Origin: Sphagnum compactum
Taxonomy: Eukaryota > Bryophyta > Sphagnopsida > Sphagnales
Length of the DNA: 64,000 nucleotides
Direction of reading: 5' to 3'
Assembly: GCA_965153455.1 (NCBI GenBank)
Contig: OZ234495.1
Span: forward strand, 3,100,001-3,164,000
Shown here: positions 11,759 to 23,790 of the stretch, piece after piece
Numbering within the stretch: the first letter of the stretch is position 1
How the letters are laid out: every line of letters starts with the position of its first letter
Notes under the pieces: generated by a model
What the model saw: only the letters and a program-made list of their open reading frames with translations
Told to the model about the DNA's origin: nothing
The model's database searches: none
Made by a program: the position numbers and the translations under genes

Positions 11759-12640
11759 TGGGGGTTTTCAAGTGTTTTGGATGGAGGAAAAGAGTACCCA
11801 GCAATCTGGGACCTCCAAATGTGTGCTTGAATTGTTCAACTAAGTTCTATGGGACAATTCCAATATGGGCACTGTGGTTGTATTTGTCAAACTTCTTGAA
11901 TTTGTTCTGCAAAACAAGTTGGGAATTCTGTATTTGAGGATCGCGCTTCATGGTTTTCTTGAATTATAGTTTGTCATCTCTAAAGGATTTAATGGAACTT
12001 ACCAGTGCGGGAGTTGTATGAGTAACATCGGGGTATTCTGATACAACTGTTATTGTTATGGGTGAGTGGGTGTTGAGGGAAACTCCTGATGTGCCAATAA
12101 AGGTTAGTTTTGATGTTTAAGAGAGTGAAATCGAAGCGGTTTGACCCTTGTAGACCCATCTCTAGTAGATCTCATAACCATGAAACATCCATCTTTCACG
12201 ATTATGTAACATTTGGAAATTGCTAGATAAATTTTTAAGGCTGTAAGCTTTGTGTATACAGTTGATGTTGTGTTGTTGATGTATAGTCAATGTGTTTTTT
12301 GGGAACCGGGTAAGCCCTTCTTTTTAGGTTATAGAACCTTCTACATCAAACACCCCATATCTTCCTCATTCCTTTACTAAATCGAGCAATGTTTGTAGCA
12401 TTGGAAGCCTTGCTAAAAGGCCCTAAATGATCTTTCAGCTTCAGAAGTGGAAGAACAATGTGTGAGGATTTGATCTCCTTTGAATTCTTAAATGTTTGCT
12501 CACCGGCCTATCTATGATACTATCTCCTCATTTTTTCAAAAAAAAAGAAATAAAAAATGTTGTAAAAGGTCTCATTATGTTATTAGAGGTTCAGAGTCAA
12601 AAGAACTTACCAAAGAAGCTGCTTATATATATATATATTG
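11759..12640. other. intergenic DNA, no gene seen
   Basis: No recognisable domain. A short (TA)n run lies at about 12622-12638. Base composition becomes richer in G+C from 12,680 as the next gene is approached. Confidence 0.4.
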
Positions 12641-12730
12641 CCAAACAAATTAGAAAAGCGAATTTGGCAAAATACCGGAGCATTTGGGATTCCAAGGGAG
12701 CGAGGGATGCGGATCGAAGTCGTGATGAGC

Positions 12731-12747
12731 GCGTCGCGTTGCGACGC
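12731..12747. promoter_or_regulatory. short GC-rich inverted repeat upstream of DUF1223 gene
   Basis: GCGTCGC and GCGACGC are separated by GTT, about 590 bases before the ATG of the DUF1223 gene, in the G+C-rich start of that gene's upstream region. It could mark a promoter or 5' untranslated region; nothing more can be said. Confidence 0.25.
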
Positions 12748-13336
12748 AGGTGTTTCTGCACCAAAAGAATCGGTCGCTCTTAGAGACTTTCCTACATCAC
12801 ACGGCGTCTTCATTCTTGCTTGCTCCTAATTCTCAGCTCCCCAGCGAGCTTCGCCTGCAACTGCCTACTATATCCTGCTTTTGAAGAAATTCTTTAAGTA
12901 ATTTCCTGACTTTTGCAAAGGTACAAGTAGTGCCCGTGCATCTTGATCGATCCTACACAAAACGAAAACCTCCACCTTCTTTTGTGCGTTCCAAACAAAA
13001 AAAAGGAAAAAAATTCGGATTGTCAGATCGCCCGCACTGTTTCCCCTTTTTTCTTCCTCTGACTAGTTCTTCAGAATTGAGATTTCTGTTCATTTGTGGC
13101 AGCATTGTTCGTTCCGATTTGCTGAGTTGAACTCTGGAAAGACGACGTCAAGCTCGAAGAAGAACAAGGAGTAAGAAACAATAAAGAGCGGCTCGAAAGA
13201 AGAACAAGAAATAATAAAGACCGGGAGACAAGAGAACCCGGTGCTTGACAGAGAGGGCATCAGCGATTTCTGTTGTTGTTGCTTTGGAAGAGCGAAAGTG
13301 GACAGCAACGACGACGTACGTGAAAACAACGTAAAA

Positions 13337-14341
13337 ATGAATGTCATGAAGAAGAAGAGTACTACAGGCCGACGAGATGCTGAAGAGGCGCAGCCTGGGA
13401 GCAGTATGACAAAAAAACCAGCAACAGGAGCGCAGCAGAGTCCGGTACTGTTGGAACTCTTCACGTCGCAAGGATGCAGTTCGTGCCCGCCGGCTGATGT
13501 GAAGTTCGCAAGGCTAGGACAGGGCCTTGCCAAAGACATAGCAGGCGATGTCCCTGTCATAACTCTGGCATACCATGTGGATTACTGGAATCATCTCGGA
13601 TGGCAAGATCCGTTTGCAAAGAGCGCGTGGACGCAGAGGCAGAGATCCTATGGACAAGTCCTTCAGCAAAACAGCATCTACACACCCGAGCTTGTGGTGC
13701 AGGGAAGGGCTCATTGCGTGGGTTCTGATTCAAGGTCAGCTGCTTCGCTCATACAATCAGCACCGCGTCATCTCCCCGCTCCTGTTATTCATGTAAGATT
13801 CTCTTTCCCGAGCCCCCTGGAGAGTTCTTGAAAGTTCGCAATTCCGGAATTTCTGAAGAATGAATCAAATGCTTGTGCGTTGTGCTCTTTGTGTATTGTG
13901 GAGACGATTGCAATCAAATGCTCTATGATTTGTTCTCAATATTGATTCATCTCATCGGGTTCTGAGCAGGCAACTTTTGAGCGGACATCGCCATCGACAT
14001 TGCGGGTATCAGTCACAGTTTCAGCCAAAAAGAGAGCCGGGAACGACCAGGATCGTGTGGACGTGCTGGTGGCCTTATACGAGAATGGACTAGTAACGGA
14101 GTGCAAAGCAGGCGAGAACAGAAGGAAGCTGCTGACCAACGAGTATGTGGTAAGAAGTTTAGAGACAGCATGCACACTGCCGCCGGCGGCGGATGCGGAT
14201 GCAGTAGTCACAGGACAAGTGCTCTTGCAGCTATGGCAAAGCTTTTCACCATCGACTACAGGGATTGTAATCTTCTTGCAGAACCCTGTGAGCAAAGAAG
14301 TTTTTGGTGCACAGCAGTTTCACCTACCTCACACTCTTTGA
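13337..14341 (+). CDS. DUF1223 thioredoxin-like protein, two exons
   Basis: Exons 13337-13792 and 13970-14341 join in phase 0 across an intron with GTAAGA and TGAGCAG ends, giving 275 residues, the usual length for DUF1223 proteins of bacteria and plants. The protein has the family signature: LFTSQGCSSCPPAD near residues 41-54 with a CxxC pair (C47, C50) like a thioredoxin active site, then AYHVDYWNHLGWQDPFA (78-94) and YTPELVVQG (115-123). The second exon carries the C-terminal beta-rich part ending QFHLPHTL. The first in-frame ATG at 13337 is chosen; the frame is open further upstream from a GTG at 13241, without an ATG. No convincing signal peptide: the first 35 residues are charged and low in hydrophobicity. 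The cellular function of the family is not established. A possible poly(A) signal AATAAA lies at 14935. Confidence 0.9.
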
Positions 14342-15846
14342 TATGCTGTTGGCTCTTTCTTCAGCTCATCCTCAGATCCTGCTGCTCTTGTTGAATGCAA
14401 ATAAGAGAATATTGTGTGCCTGGTTTCAGCAAATTGTATGTGGAGCTCCTAATTACATTGATAGACAGATTGTGCAGAAGCATGTTTTGTTTTGTTTTGG
14501 CAATGTTTTCAATGATGGTAATTATGAGTAGTTCAATCACATTATCAGCAACCCCAACAAATGTAACTAGTGTTTTCATATTATTATACAAAAGAGTGGA
14601 CCCAAAGAACAAATTCTTTTTGCCATTGTTAAAAATCATTGATTTGTACTTCATCAGCTTCTGTATCAATTGTAATTTGACACATTATCTTGACAAGCAC
14701 TCTCCCTACTTTTTAAGCAATCAAAAGCAGTACGTCATAATCAGGTCACGCTGGGAGGGATGACTCTTAATATTGTCCCATTTGTACCTCTATGCATTTC
14801 CATATAGCGCATTCATGACTGAAAGTTAGAAATTTGGAGCTTTTCCTCACATATGGCTGTGCTCCCATCGCCTTAGACTGTGAATCTGCCCCATGAGAGC
14901 AGCAATTTGAGCTCCACAGTTCCATGGTGTGTGAAATAAAGCTGTTTGAATGCTGCCTGAGATCTTCTCAGATCTATAGACTCAGCATATTACCACAGAT
15001 CTGATTTGGTGAGTTTTGTTAGAAGCTGCAAGTCCAGCTCTGTTGTTTGATAGTCATCCTTTGAATCAAGTCTCATGCTCATTTCCATAATGATCAGATT
15101 CCTTGCTAGACTTGCAGTTGATTCTCATCAGTTCCATTCTTCTACATATGTACATGACGGCCTTGGAAAATCATCAACTCTGTGCAGCTTTGCAGACTGC
15201 ATTGAAGGATTTTTTCCAGTTCAGGGCAAGGGTTTTCATACACTTTGGAGACATGCTTTCTTGGCAGTGAAGAATTAAAAGCTGCACAGTATACTACTGT
15301 TGTTTTTGGTGTTGAAAAAATGGGCATGGAATTTTCCCTTCAGAGTACAGTTTAGGGTCATATGATTTTCTTCGTTCACAAGTCCCCCCCAGAATGTCAT
15401 GATTTTGACAATCAAACTTCACTTTCGTGTTCAAATTTTGAATATTTTTCTTTTGAGTTGCTGAATTCCAAATTGTTCAGGAGGAGCCCAGAACAGCATC
15501 CTACCCTGCAGAACCTTGTAGGAAGAGCACTTGAAGGTGACAGAAGAAGGTTCCATGTTTTCACAACTTCCGTCACAAAATTGGTTGTTTCTGAATACAG
15601 AAGGGGGAGGTAACTGAATTTCTTAGCAACACAGGTGGGGGACTGAATCTGAACTAAACTAATACTGCAATAACCAAAAATCTCAGTAACCCCTTGACCA
15701 TATATACATGTAGAGCTTTGAATCACTGCGTTAGTGTAGAACTCATGTCTATTATTAGAGATTACAAGAGAAGATTGTATACTTCTCAGAAAGTAATCAC
15801 AGAATAAGAGAGATACATATGACATTTTCACAATTTCAGATTGCAC
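14342..15846. other. convergent 3' regions of DUF1223 and RING genes
   Basis: The two genes end toward each other here. The sequence holds no recognisable domain and is probably 3' untranslated and intergenic DNA. AATAAA at 14935-14940 could serve the + strand gene. Confidence 0.5.
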
Positions 15847-17277
15847 TTAGTCCAAATCATCAAGTCGTGTTGTTGTATGGTCACCATCATTCTGATTCCC
15901 TGGTGGTGATTCTGGAGGTGGATTGGGAGTTGTGCCTGAATGACTAACTTGATCAGGAGTTCCTGTAGCACTAGATGCAGTACCAGATGCTGAGGCTTCT
16001 GCATTCCCATTTGGTGGAGAGGTTTGTTGCGGAGAAGATGATCGGAAAGGCCAGGGTAGATGGAAAGACAATCGTGGCCTACTCATTATCACCCCACTAG
16101 GATCTACTGCCCCTGTTGCATTGTTGAGTTGTGGAGCAACATTAGATCCTCCTATTCTTATATTTGGCACATTCTCACTTCCAGCTTCTTGAAGAAAGTT
16201 GCCAACTCCAAACCCTGCTGCAGGGGAGTCCCAAAATGTAAATCCACCAGCAGTGCCTGCACCAGCATCACTCCCGCCTCCAGGTTGGTTGGGTCCAAGA
16301 TAAGGATTGCTTGTTGCAGCTGGATGGGCATTCAATTGAGCAGTAGCACGAGTTTGATCATAATCAGCATCATCAGTATCCATTTCATATCGGCAAACGG
16401 GGCATGAATTGTGTTGTGCTAACCATGGCATTATGCATTCTGCATGGTACATGTGCTTGCAAGGCATTTGTCTCACTGGAAACCCCATCTCAAATTCATC
16501 CTTGCAGACAGCACAATGTGCTGCATCAGTCCCCAAATGCTCTTGAGAGATGTGGATTGTGGGCATGGCATCTATGGAGGTTTTTGATGCTGGTGGTGCT
16601 CCATACCTGTTGGGGTCATTTTCTGCCAACTGCTGAATGAGTTGATCAAGTCCTGGTCCTAGAAAATAGTCGCCAAAGTTTCCTGGCAATCGTCGAGGTG
16701 TTCCTGTTCCATTGTCAAAGAAGACCTCTACATTCCCTCCACTCCCAAGAAAATTCTGCATCTGGCCTTGCCACAGAGAAACCGAGTTACTGGGATCAGT
16801 AGTTGCGCCTGCATCTGCAGTGCCTGTAAGAGCAGTCCTAATCCCATCTCCAGCCTCTGTGCCTTCCGATCCCTCATGCTCCTCTGCCTCTGGTGGTTGC
16901 TGGATTTGTTGCAGTACAGTAGACATGGCCTCCAGCACTTGTAGAAATGCTGGGGCACCGCCTGCTGGATACGTTTGATTCCTCCTTTGACCTGGTTGAT
17001 ACCGCCGAAACCCTGATGGTACAATAGCCGTAGAGGCTCCATCCCCTGCTGTCATTGCACCTGCATTTCCCAAGGGATTGCTTTCCAGAATAGTGTTATT
17101 AAACATGCCAGGAAGAGTGGCTGGCAGCAACATGTCCAGACCTGGTACTGTATTTTCAACCTCCTCCAGAAATCCTCCATTGCAGAAGGGACAAATGATC
17201 TCCTCTCTGTTTGCTGTTGTCACTACCCGGTTGCATTGATAGCACCAATATTCTAACCCTCTGGCCAAGGACGTCAT
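15847..17277 (-). CDS. RING-H2 E3 ubiquitin ligase with N-terminal zinc ribbon
   Basis: A single uninterrupted frame of 476 residues. Residues 10-33 form a small zinc-ribbon-like motif (YWCYQC with C12, C15 and CPFC with C29, C32) typical of the plant RING1/CIP8/RZF group and of animal RNF115/RNF126. The RING-H2 finger has C255, C258, C273, H275, H278, C281, C292 and C295 with normal spacing, and W285 in the E2-contact position. Just before it lies the group's conserved stretch FGDYFLGPGLDQLIQQLAE (201-219) and DPNRYG. The C-terminal 170 residues are low in complexity, rich in G, S, P and A. By family it would transfer ubiquitin from an E2 to a substrate in cytosol or nucleus; the substrate is unknown. 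Absence of introns in the coding part is common in this group. The start is the first ATG, directly before the conserved ribbon. Confidence 0.95.
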   Translation of the reverse strand: MTSLARGLEYWCYQCNRVVTTANREEIICPFCNGGFLEEVENTVPGLDMLLPATLPGMFNNTILESNPLGNAGAMTAGDGASTAIVPSGFRRYQPGQRRNQTYPAGGAPAFLQVLEAMSTVLQQIQQPPEAEEHEGSEGTEAGDGIRTALTGTADAGATTDPSNSVSLWQGQMQNFLGSGGNVEVFFDNGTGTPRRLPGNFGDYFLGPGLDQLIQQLAENDPNRYGAPPASKTSIDAMPTIHISQEHLGTDAAHCAVCKDEFEMGFPVRQMPCKHMYHAECIMPWLAQHNSCPVCRYEMDTDDADYDQTRATAQLNAHPAATSNPYLGPNQPGGGSDAGAGTAGGFTFWDSPAAGFGVGNFLQEAGSENVPNIRIGGSNVAPQLNNATGAVDPSGVIMSRPRLSFHLPWPFRSSSPQQTSPPNGNAEASASGTASSATGTPDQVSHSGTTPNPPPESPPGNQNDGDHTTTRLDDLD

Positions 17278-17448
17278 GTTTTTCTTCTCACCTCCTACTA
17301 CACTTTGTTGCAGAGACTCAACAAATGTGCAGCAAATGTCAAATCATTTCCAAGGGGTGTTCCAGTGGCAATTCAATACAAAACTCTACAATGCATCAGG
17401 AATCCCTTCAGTAATCTGATGATTTGCAGTGGTGAATGCTGGTAGGAA

Positions 17449-17680
17449 TCTCCCAGAATTGGGTGATCACGAAGCACACGCTGTGATGGGTTTTTTTTTT
17501 CTTATAAGAATCATGTAACCCATCCCCCTGGAACCCATCACCTCCCAGAATTGGGCGATCATGAATCACACATCTTTCACTAAGAAATGGGCAATGGGAT
17601 GATTTGCATGTTGCTGCGATTGGGGCTTTTTTCACCTTAACGAATCATAGGAACCCATACCCTGAAACCCATCACCTCGC
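17449..17680. repeat. duplicated block upstream of the RING gene
   Basis: CTCCCAGAATTGGGTGATCA (17450) recurs as CTCCCAGAATTGGGCGATCA (17542), both followed by GAA(G/T)CACAC. A second word pair, AACCCATC..GGAACCCATCACCTC (17517-17544) and GAACCCATAC..GAAACCCATCACCTC (17651-17678), interleaves with it. The block sits 170-400 bases before the start codon and so lies in the promoter or 5' untranslated region. Confidence 0.6.
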
Positions 17681-17699
17681 AGTTCTAATCTTACTGTAT

Positions 17700-19760
17700 G
17701 ACGCGGGATGAAGCCCGATCCCACCTCCGCCTCGATACACCCACACCCGGAGCTGCTTCCCCTGCCTGCTTCTCTTCCTCCTTCCTCCCTCCCTCCATGT
17801 TCGAGTCCCTTCCACTTCTTTCCTTTCCTTTTGGTGACATTTTGCCCGGTGTAGTAGTTTGTGGCACCACCAGAGCCATGCTTGTGGCTGTCCAGAAATC
17901 TTCTGTAACCGCTGGACCTTCCACACTGAGTGAGTACCATCTGATCTGCCAACTTTTTTACCCCCTCCACCATCACACCCCTCGCGACTGAATCCTTACA
18001 ACAACGCCTCTCGTTTAAGTGTGGTTATCGGGTGTGTTAATGCAGTGAGTACAAGAGTACTGCTGCAATGCAATTTTTTACCCCAGTCTGACCTTTGCCC
18101 CATTTTTTTCCACATTGGCATTTCTACATGTTTTGGGTCCATGTCATTGTTTTGGGCATGCTATGGGTACTAGGGTATGTGTAACAAGCTACAAGACCCT
18201 CAGTACATACTACCTGATATGTCACATGCCCCTTGTACTCATAACATGGGAGGTTATGGTTGCAAAATACAACAAGGCAACAAAAAAACAGGTCTAAGGG
18301 CAGACTAAGGGAAAAAATTTGAGGAGCTTTTGTCCTGACTGCACTAACAACCAACAATAGACAAATGTAATGTTTGGGGATGGGGGAAGGATGGGCAGGC
18401 CAGATAGTACTGAAACTAGATCGATTTGCAGCATTGCATAGAGAATCCCCACACACAATCACAACTTGCATCTTTGGCCAATTCCTGTTCCTTCTCACGC
18501 TCTTTCATTTGTTGATACATAACTTTGCATCTCAAATGCGCACTTGTGGGTTGTATTCTAGATCCAGTGCTCCTTGTGAGAAAAAGAGAGAGAGAGAAAA
18601 TGTGTGATAGTGTAGTGCAGGTGACTTGTAGAGACAAAAAAGAGGAATGGAAAACCAGAATGGAAGCTGCATCTATGAAAGCTTCACATCTTTTGCCTCT
18701 TTCATCCATCAATTTCTCAACCAAAAAATGGCATCAGCAACAGCGTTGTGTGCAAGATTTTAAAGTATTGTACAAAATGATCTGGTTGCTGAATACGATT
18801 CCCACCTGTACATCAAAAGCATAATGGTCACAGAGAGATAATGAAAAGTCTTGAAACCCAACTCACAAATTTAAACAGCACAAAATAGCTGCACAAACAG
18901 ATGACAAAACAATAATTTCAACCATTCATGTGTTTCATGCCCACAGAACTAGTCAGCTATATAGGCAGAGAGACTCTAGGACCCATTCTAACCATTGAAA
19001 GGATTGACTTGCTGATTGACACCACCTCGACCACCACCCCTAGAACAGAGGCACTCCATAAGGAGTGAGGACAAAATCTTACATTACCCAAAACTTGAAC
19101 ACCAGGTCAACTGCCTTTCCATTGATACATCATTGAGATCAATGAAGCCAACATTAATTGAAATGTAAGCATATATTAAGTTCTGAAGTCTGTCTGGCAC
19201 ATTCCAGCCTGATGTAGCATTGTACAATCTGCTGAAAGAACTATGGTAGATCACAAGAACTGGTGACAAAAACACCTCTCTTGAGGCTGAAGACATTACA
19301 GGTTATAATCACACTAGGGAATAACAAGACTGGACAAGTCCATTTGGCATTGGCTCTTCCCAATACAGTCTCCACACCTACTATTAATGACTTCAAAGAG
19401 CTACAGCAGGAACTGAACAAAGTTGTTTATTCCTCAACTGTCCAGTTAGACTGATGATAACCCTCTGATAAGTCTACTCCTGTATCCCGCAAGCAAGAAA
19501 TCATCTACTCTTGCTAAAAAGTTTCCCTCATCACCGATCACCACTACTAAATCCAGAGTCCTTCAAAGACACTCAAAGGAGCCACACACTGCCAACCTTT
19601 CCACAACAGCTGATCACAGATGGCCATATTTCAGATGAGCTTCACCATCAAATCAGCTTTGTGGTACATTAGAAATTCAACAAGGGCACACAGCCAGGTG
19701 TCTAACACTGGTCATGTTCTACAACTTCCCAATGACATGGCTGCACTCACAATAATCTAG
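17700..19760. other. region between RING and eIF5A genes, no gene identified
   Basis: This 2-kb stretch has normal base composition, unlike the A/T-rich repeats elsewhere. 17,700-18,000 includes a C/T-rich tract (about 17760-17835) suitable for a promoter or leader of the minus-strand RING gene. The rest up to 19,760 probably includes the 3' untranslated region of eIF5A. Open frames of 60-125 codons occur on both strands, but none shows a domain I recognise. Confidence 0.4.
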
Positions 19761-21333
19761 TTACTTGGGGCCAACATCCTTCAGAGCACAGATCTGCTCC
19801 TCTCCCATAGCAGCCATAACAGTCACCACCAAGTCTTTACCCTCCTTGAATCCTTCCTTTATCTGCATGTGGAAAAGTTTGACAATTCAGCCCATGCATA
19901 TAAAAGTACACCTCTAAGCACAACTCAATTGAAACACCTCTTTGCCACCTTAATCTCCTCAGCTGAAAATGAACCAGGAGAATTAAGTATCTACACTGAA
20001 GATGTCCATTTTGAGGGAAATACCCCAAAAATGGCAAATATACCATGGGTTGAAGTACATAAAACAAGAGTAATTTGCTCTAGTTAAAGTGCAACCTGAG
20101 AAAGAAGCTGGTCATCTGAAGGCAAGCGCAAATCATCCTTGGTGTCTCCATTCTCAGTCAGCAGGCTCACCTGAACTCATAAAGCAAGATTGCAGAATTA
20201 GATACTCCTGCATTATCTGAATGGAGAACTGTAACATCAACTCTAGTCCACATATGCATGCCACTGCAGACAATATGAGAAAGGGATATAGACGTACACA
20301 AACAGGGCATACAGAACTGTTGCTATGAAGCCTAAATTTCATACAAAGGCTTTCTCAGAGAGGTCACTGTCTACAAAAACGACAGACAACTTACAAATCC
20401 ATCCTCAGAAATGTCAATGAGCTGGTAGTCAGTGCGCACCACCTCTGGCACCTGCCGAATTCAAAATGCACACTTAAGTGTGTGAAAGTTCAGGAGTGCA
20501 TTTGCAATAGCCATGCTGAAGCATGCAGTAAAGCACAAGGACAAATAGCAGAAATAATATACACGAGTGCACATGTATTTGTGGTTTCAAGTACTCACAT
20601 CACAATTGTGGGAAGAGGGGACAATATCCTCAAGTTTCTTGCCGGTAAAGATGTCGATTGCCACGAAGTGACACTTGGCGTGACCATGCTTCCCAGTCTT
20701 AGAGGTAGACACCTCAACCACCTGCCGCCAACAGCCAACAACATGCCAAAAGTTTTTGTTCACATGAGAGGAATGAGACCAGAGCAGAAATGTCCTAGCA
20801 GCCAGGAAAATTTGCACACAAAATAAGGTAGTACTACAACTGCAATCAGAGACACTAATAAGGAAGTAGAGAAACCTCATCTTGCGACGTACATTTGAAA
20901 ACTGGAACTGAACCTTAATAAGAAACATTCCACGACCGAGTTCAAAGAAAACTCAAATTGTGGAGTGTTTACAACTGTTGGCGGCAGATTGCCTAAATCG
21001 TCTAAAGAAAAAAGAGAAGCCAGGCAAGAACGGCGTACAACTTCCTAATGGAGCAACAAATAACCCGCACATCTCACATGACACAAACAGGTGAAACTAG
21101 CCGCAGTGACCTCCACGCGCGTACAGAACGAAACCCTCGGAACAGGCTTCACTTCATGATGTCATACAAGCAGAGTGGACGAGATTTGGGGGGGGGGGGG
21201 GGGAGCACACCTTGCATGGCCTTGTCTTGATGACTAAGTAGGCATTCTTCCGGATAGTACCGGCTTGCTGAGGGAAGGTCTTGGAAGCCCCGGCATCAGC
21301 CTTCGACTCGAAATGATGGTCATCATCCGACAT
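19761..21333 (-). CDS. eIF5A: translation factor eIF5A, five exons
   Basis: Exons on the minus strand: 21333-21211, 20721-20599, 20451-20395, 20170-20096 and 19862-19761; every junction has GT-AG ends and falls at a codon boundary. They join to 159 residues, the standard plant length. The start reads [18 protein letters not shown]. The hypusination loop [12 protein letters not shown] is intact at the beginning of exon 2, with the lysine to be converted to hypusine at residue 52. The C-terminal OB-fold follows ([24 protein letters not shown]) and the end is ALKDVGPK. eIF5A binds the ribosomal E site and helps peptide bond formation at difficult sequences such as polyproline; it needs deoxyhypusine synthase and hydroxylase, not encoded here. 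Small variations such as IKEGFKEGK instead of the common VKDGFAEGK are harmless in appearance. Introns are 147-489 bases; intron 1 starts with a long C run. Confidence 0.97.
21188..21203. repeat. 16-base poly(G)/poly(C) tract in eIF5A intron 1
   Basis: Sixteen consecutive G on the + strand, hence C16 on the eIF5A sense strand, beginning only seven bases into intron 1 after the GTGTGCT donor. The exact length may vary between copies or reads. Confidence 0.9.
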
Positions 21334-23270
21334 AGTGCCTCGGAGATCACCTACAGTTTCAGTTCACGCAACGGCCACCTGTCGCTGAAGACAAACACGC
21401 ACTCTCTCTCTCTCAGAGGGGATGTAAAAACGAACGCACACCACGGGGAGAGTGATGTGAGCGTGCTCGGCAGCCGAAAAATGGCAGACGCAAATACGAA
21501 GCCGCGCTTTTTCTTCCTCGCTCCTGCTGCAACAAGGTAGCTCCAGGGCTGCTGCACCACGCACGCTGGGAAGCTCACGCAATCGGATCCATCAAACTAC
21601 AGGATCGACGGTCCAGAATCAGTATCGCCATTAGGGCTTTCCAAATGTGCATTACCAGGCGGCCCACCGAGTCCCCCCCTTCCGTTCACCGGGCCACCCG
21701 ATGGGACCCGTTGCGCACCATTTTTAAAACTTTTATTTTAATTTGATTGATTTTCCCTGAAGGAGGAGGAGGGGAAGTTTTGGAATCCAGATTCAAATTT
21801 AAGACCTTGTTGGAGAAATTAACTCAAAATCTGGAATTTAGTATTAATTTTGTACTTCTGAAGCACTTTAAGGACTGGGAGAAAATTTGTGGCGTATGTG
21901 AAGGGCACCTTATATTCATGAATTTCCCTCTTAGAAATTGTGAGGGATATTACGCCTTACTCCTAAGGGTAGGAGGGAAATTATGCCTACTCCTAATGAA
22001 TTTATGTTTATTCAAGATGATGGTTCATAATGACTGGATCAAATTTAGGGATAGGTGGATTTGTGGGTTTGTAAATTTTTGATGCGAGAGGGTGATCTTG
22101 TGGAATGTTGTTTGTAAAAAGGAGGATAGGTGCAAAATGTTTTTTTTTTCTCTTGGAGCAATGGTGAGGACTAAACCCTAAGAGAGTGTCACACATCCAT
22201 CCATGAGTAAGGGTGCTTAAGAGGGGATTTTTGTATAGCAAAAGGGTCTATCTTTAGACCCTACTAGGATTTTTGGCACATGCCCTTCTTTGGCTTGCCA
22301 GCCTCGAGAGACAAGCACCTTAAATCTTTGGAGGGTCTAAAGAAAGACCCTTCTCCTACCTGATGAAGAACAGGCAAGATTTGGACAATCTGGTGGGGAT
22401 GGTGGGACTTTCCAAGTTGTAAAATGCTAGTGCTACGAGTCGTTTGCATGTTCATTGGGATCTTACACGGGTTGTAAGATCTTGTGGGAGGTTGCATTGG
22501 AGGAATGACAAAAATAAAAAATACACATGAGAAAACGGTGGTAGTTTGTTACATTTGTGCACATGATGCTAAATAGCTTTTGGTCAATATTTATGCACAT
22601 GAAGCTTTATGTTTGCAAAAGGCACCCCATAATATAACAATTTCTCTTGATGAACCAAATAAAATGATTGCTCTAAATTGTTTGTTATTAGTAATCTCTC
22701 ACCTTTTATAGTTTTAGTTTTCACGAGTGGAACATGAGAGAGAGATATTCTTGAAGGCTCAAAATATCAAGTATGGGTAGAGCTGAGCTACTTTTACTAT
22801 GATCTATATTAATTTGTCAAGGTGCATTTCAAGTTTAGATTTTTTTTTTGAATGAACTTTTTTAATCGCCCCAACTCAAAAGAGTTTTGAAACTTTGGAG
22901 ATTCCTCAATATAAAAGTTATCACTCCAAATGTGCATGATCGAACATTCTCTCTCCTTCATAGGTTCCAAGAGAATGATGTTCGGGAAAGCATGTGGGAC
23001 AAATTGAGGTGCTATTGAGAACTTCTTGGGGAACCAATTAGGGAAACCATTAAGAACTTTATGATAACACATTGGGAACTTGGTGGGAACACAAATGAAA
23101 ACAATAAAAGTCCAAAAAATCCAACACTATTGCACCTTCCCCCCCAAAAAAGAAAAAGGGTCTATTGGGTCTATGTTGCAATTTTTCATTGACAAAACAT
23201 AATTTTTATTTTGTAATTTCATTCATCGACTATTTTAGCCTAGGCTAATGGCAAGGGCATGAATTTTGGA
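21334..23270. other. eIF5A upstream region and intergenic DNA
   Basis: 21,334-21,720 is G+C-richer and probably contains the 5' untranslated region and promoter of eIF5A, including a CTCTCTCTCTCTC stretch near 21401. From 21,740 onward the sequence becomes A/T-rich and no gene is recognisable. Confidence 0.45.
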
Positions 23271-23274
23271 GACA

Positions 23275-23790
23275 CATATTGATCTCCTCTAGTGTTGGTC
23301 AATTATTGATCAACATATTATTGATTATGATTCTTTCATAATCATTAAATAAGTTTTTTTCAAAAAGAAAATCAATGTTGGTTAAGTTATCAATATCAAA
23401 TTTTTAAATATTGAATGCCAATTCAATATTCAATATATTTGGGGTAATAACCATCCTTTATGCTTAAAGGTAAGTTATCCAATAAATGGTCGATAACCAT
23501 TAGTTACCTTACTGATTATTGACTATTTATAAATTTTAAACACAGTTTAGAACTTTTTTTGTCCTAGCTTTTGATTTTTTATCATAAAAATGGTAAATGT
23601 TTTAGGATGATAACCTACTTGGATGATAATCAAGTCATCCATGTAAATTATTAGATTTTAGAATTTTACTATTAATCAGTTAAGTTGTTAACTAGTTATT
23701 AAAAAAATTAATAATTGGTTAATAATAAATTGATTGATAAACCAGTTGACAATCAATTTAGCACTCAACAATCAACCAATTTTAGTCTCC
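23275..23790. mobile_element. MITE-like repeat, copy A (TTGGTCAATTATTGAT type)
   Basis: A/T-rich block with many TTGGTTAAT/GATAACC words, starting GTGTTGGTCAATTATTGATC and ending CAACAATCAACCAATTTTAG. Its words and order (GGGGTAATAACCATCC, GATAACC, GTCATCCATGTAAATTATTAG, CAATCAACCAA) resemble the block at 62,480-62,880. Coding capacity is absent. Boundaries are approximate and the terminal inverted repeat is weak. Confidence 0.4.

Noticed and set aside
11415-11804. Minus-strand open frame with repeated THTYTPLPIGLL peptide
   Set aside because: It is the translation of the 47-bp minisatellite, whose length is not a multiple of three, so the peptide repeats only by frame cycling.
13090-13714. 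Minus-strand open frames across the DUF1223 first exon
   Set aside because: Antisense shadows of the conserved CSSCPPAD exon.
17632-17991. Overlapping open frames of about 100 codons on both strands upstream of the RING gene
   Set aside because: No domain, no conserved start, and they lie on a C/T-rich tract typical of a leader or promoter.
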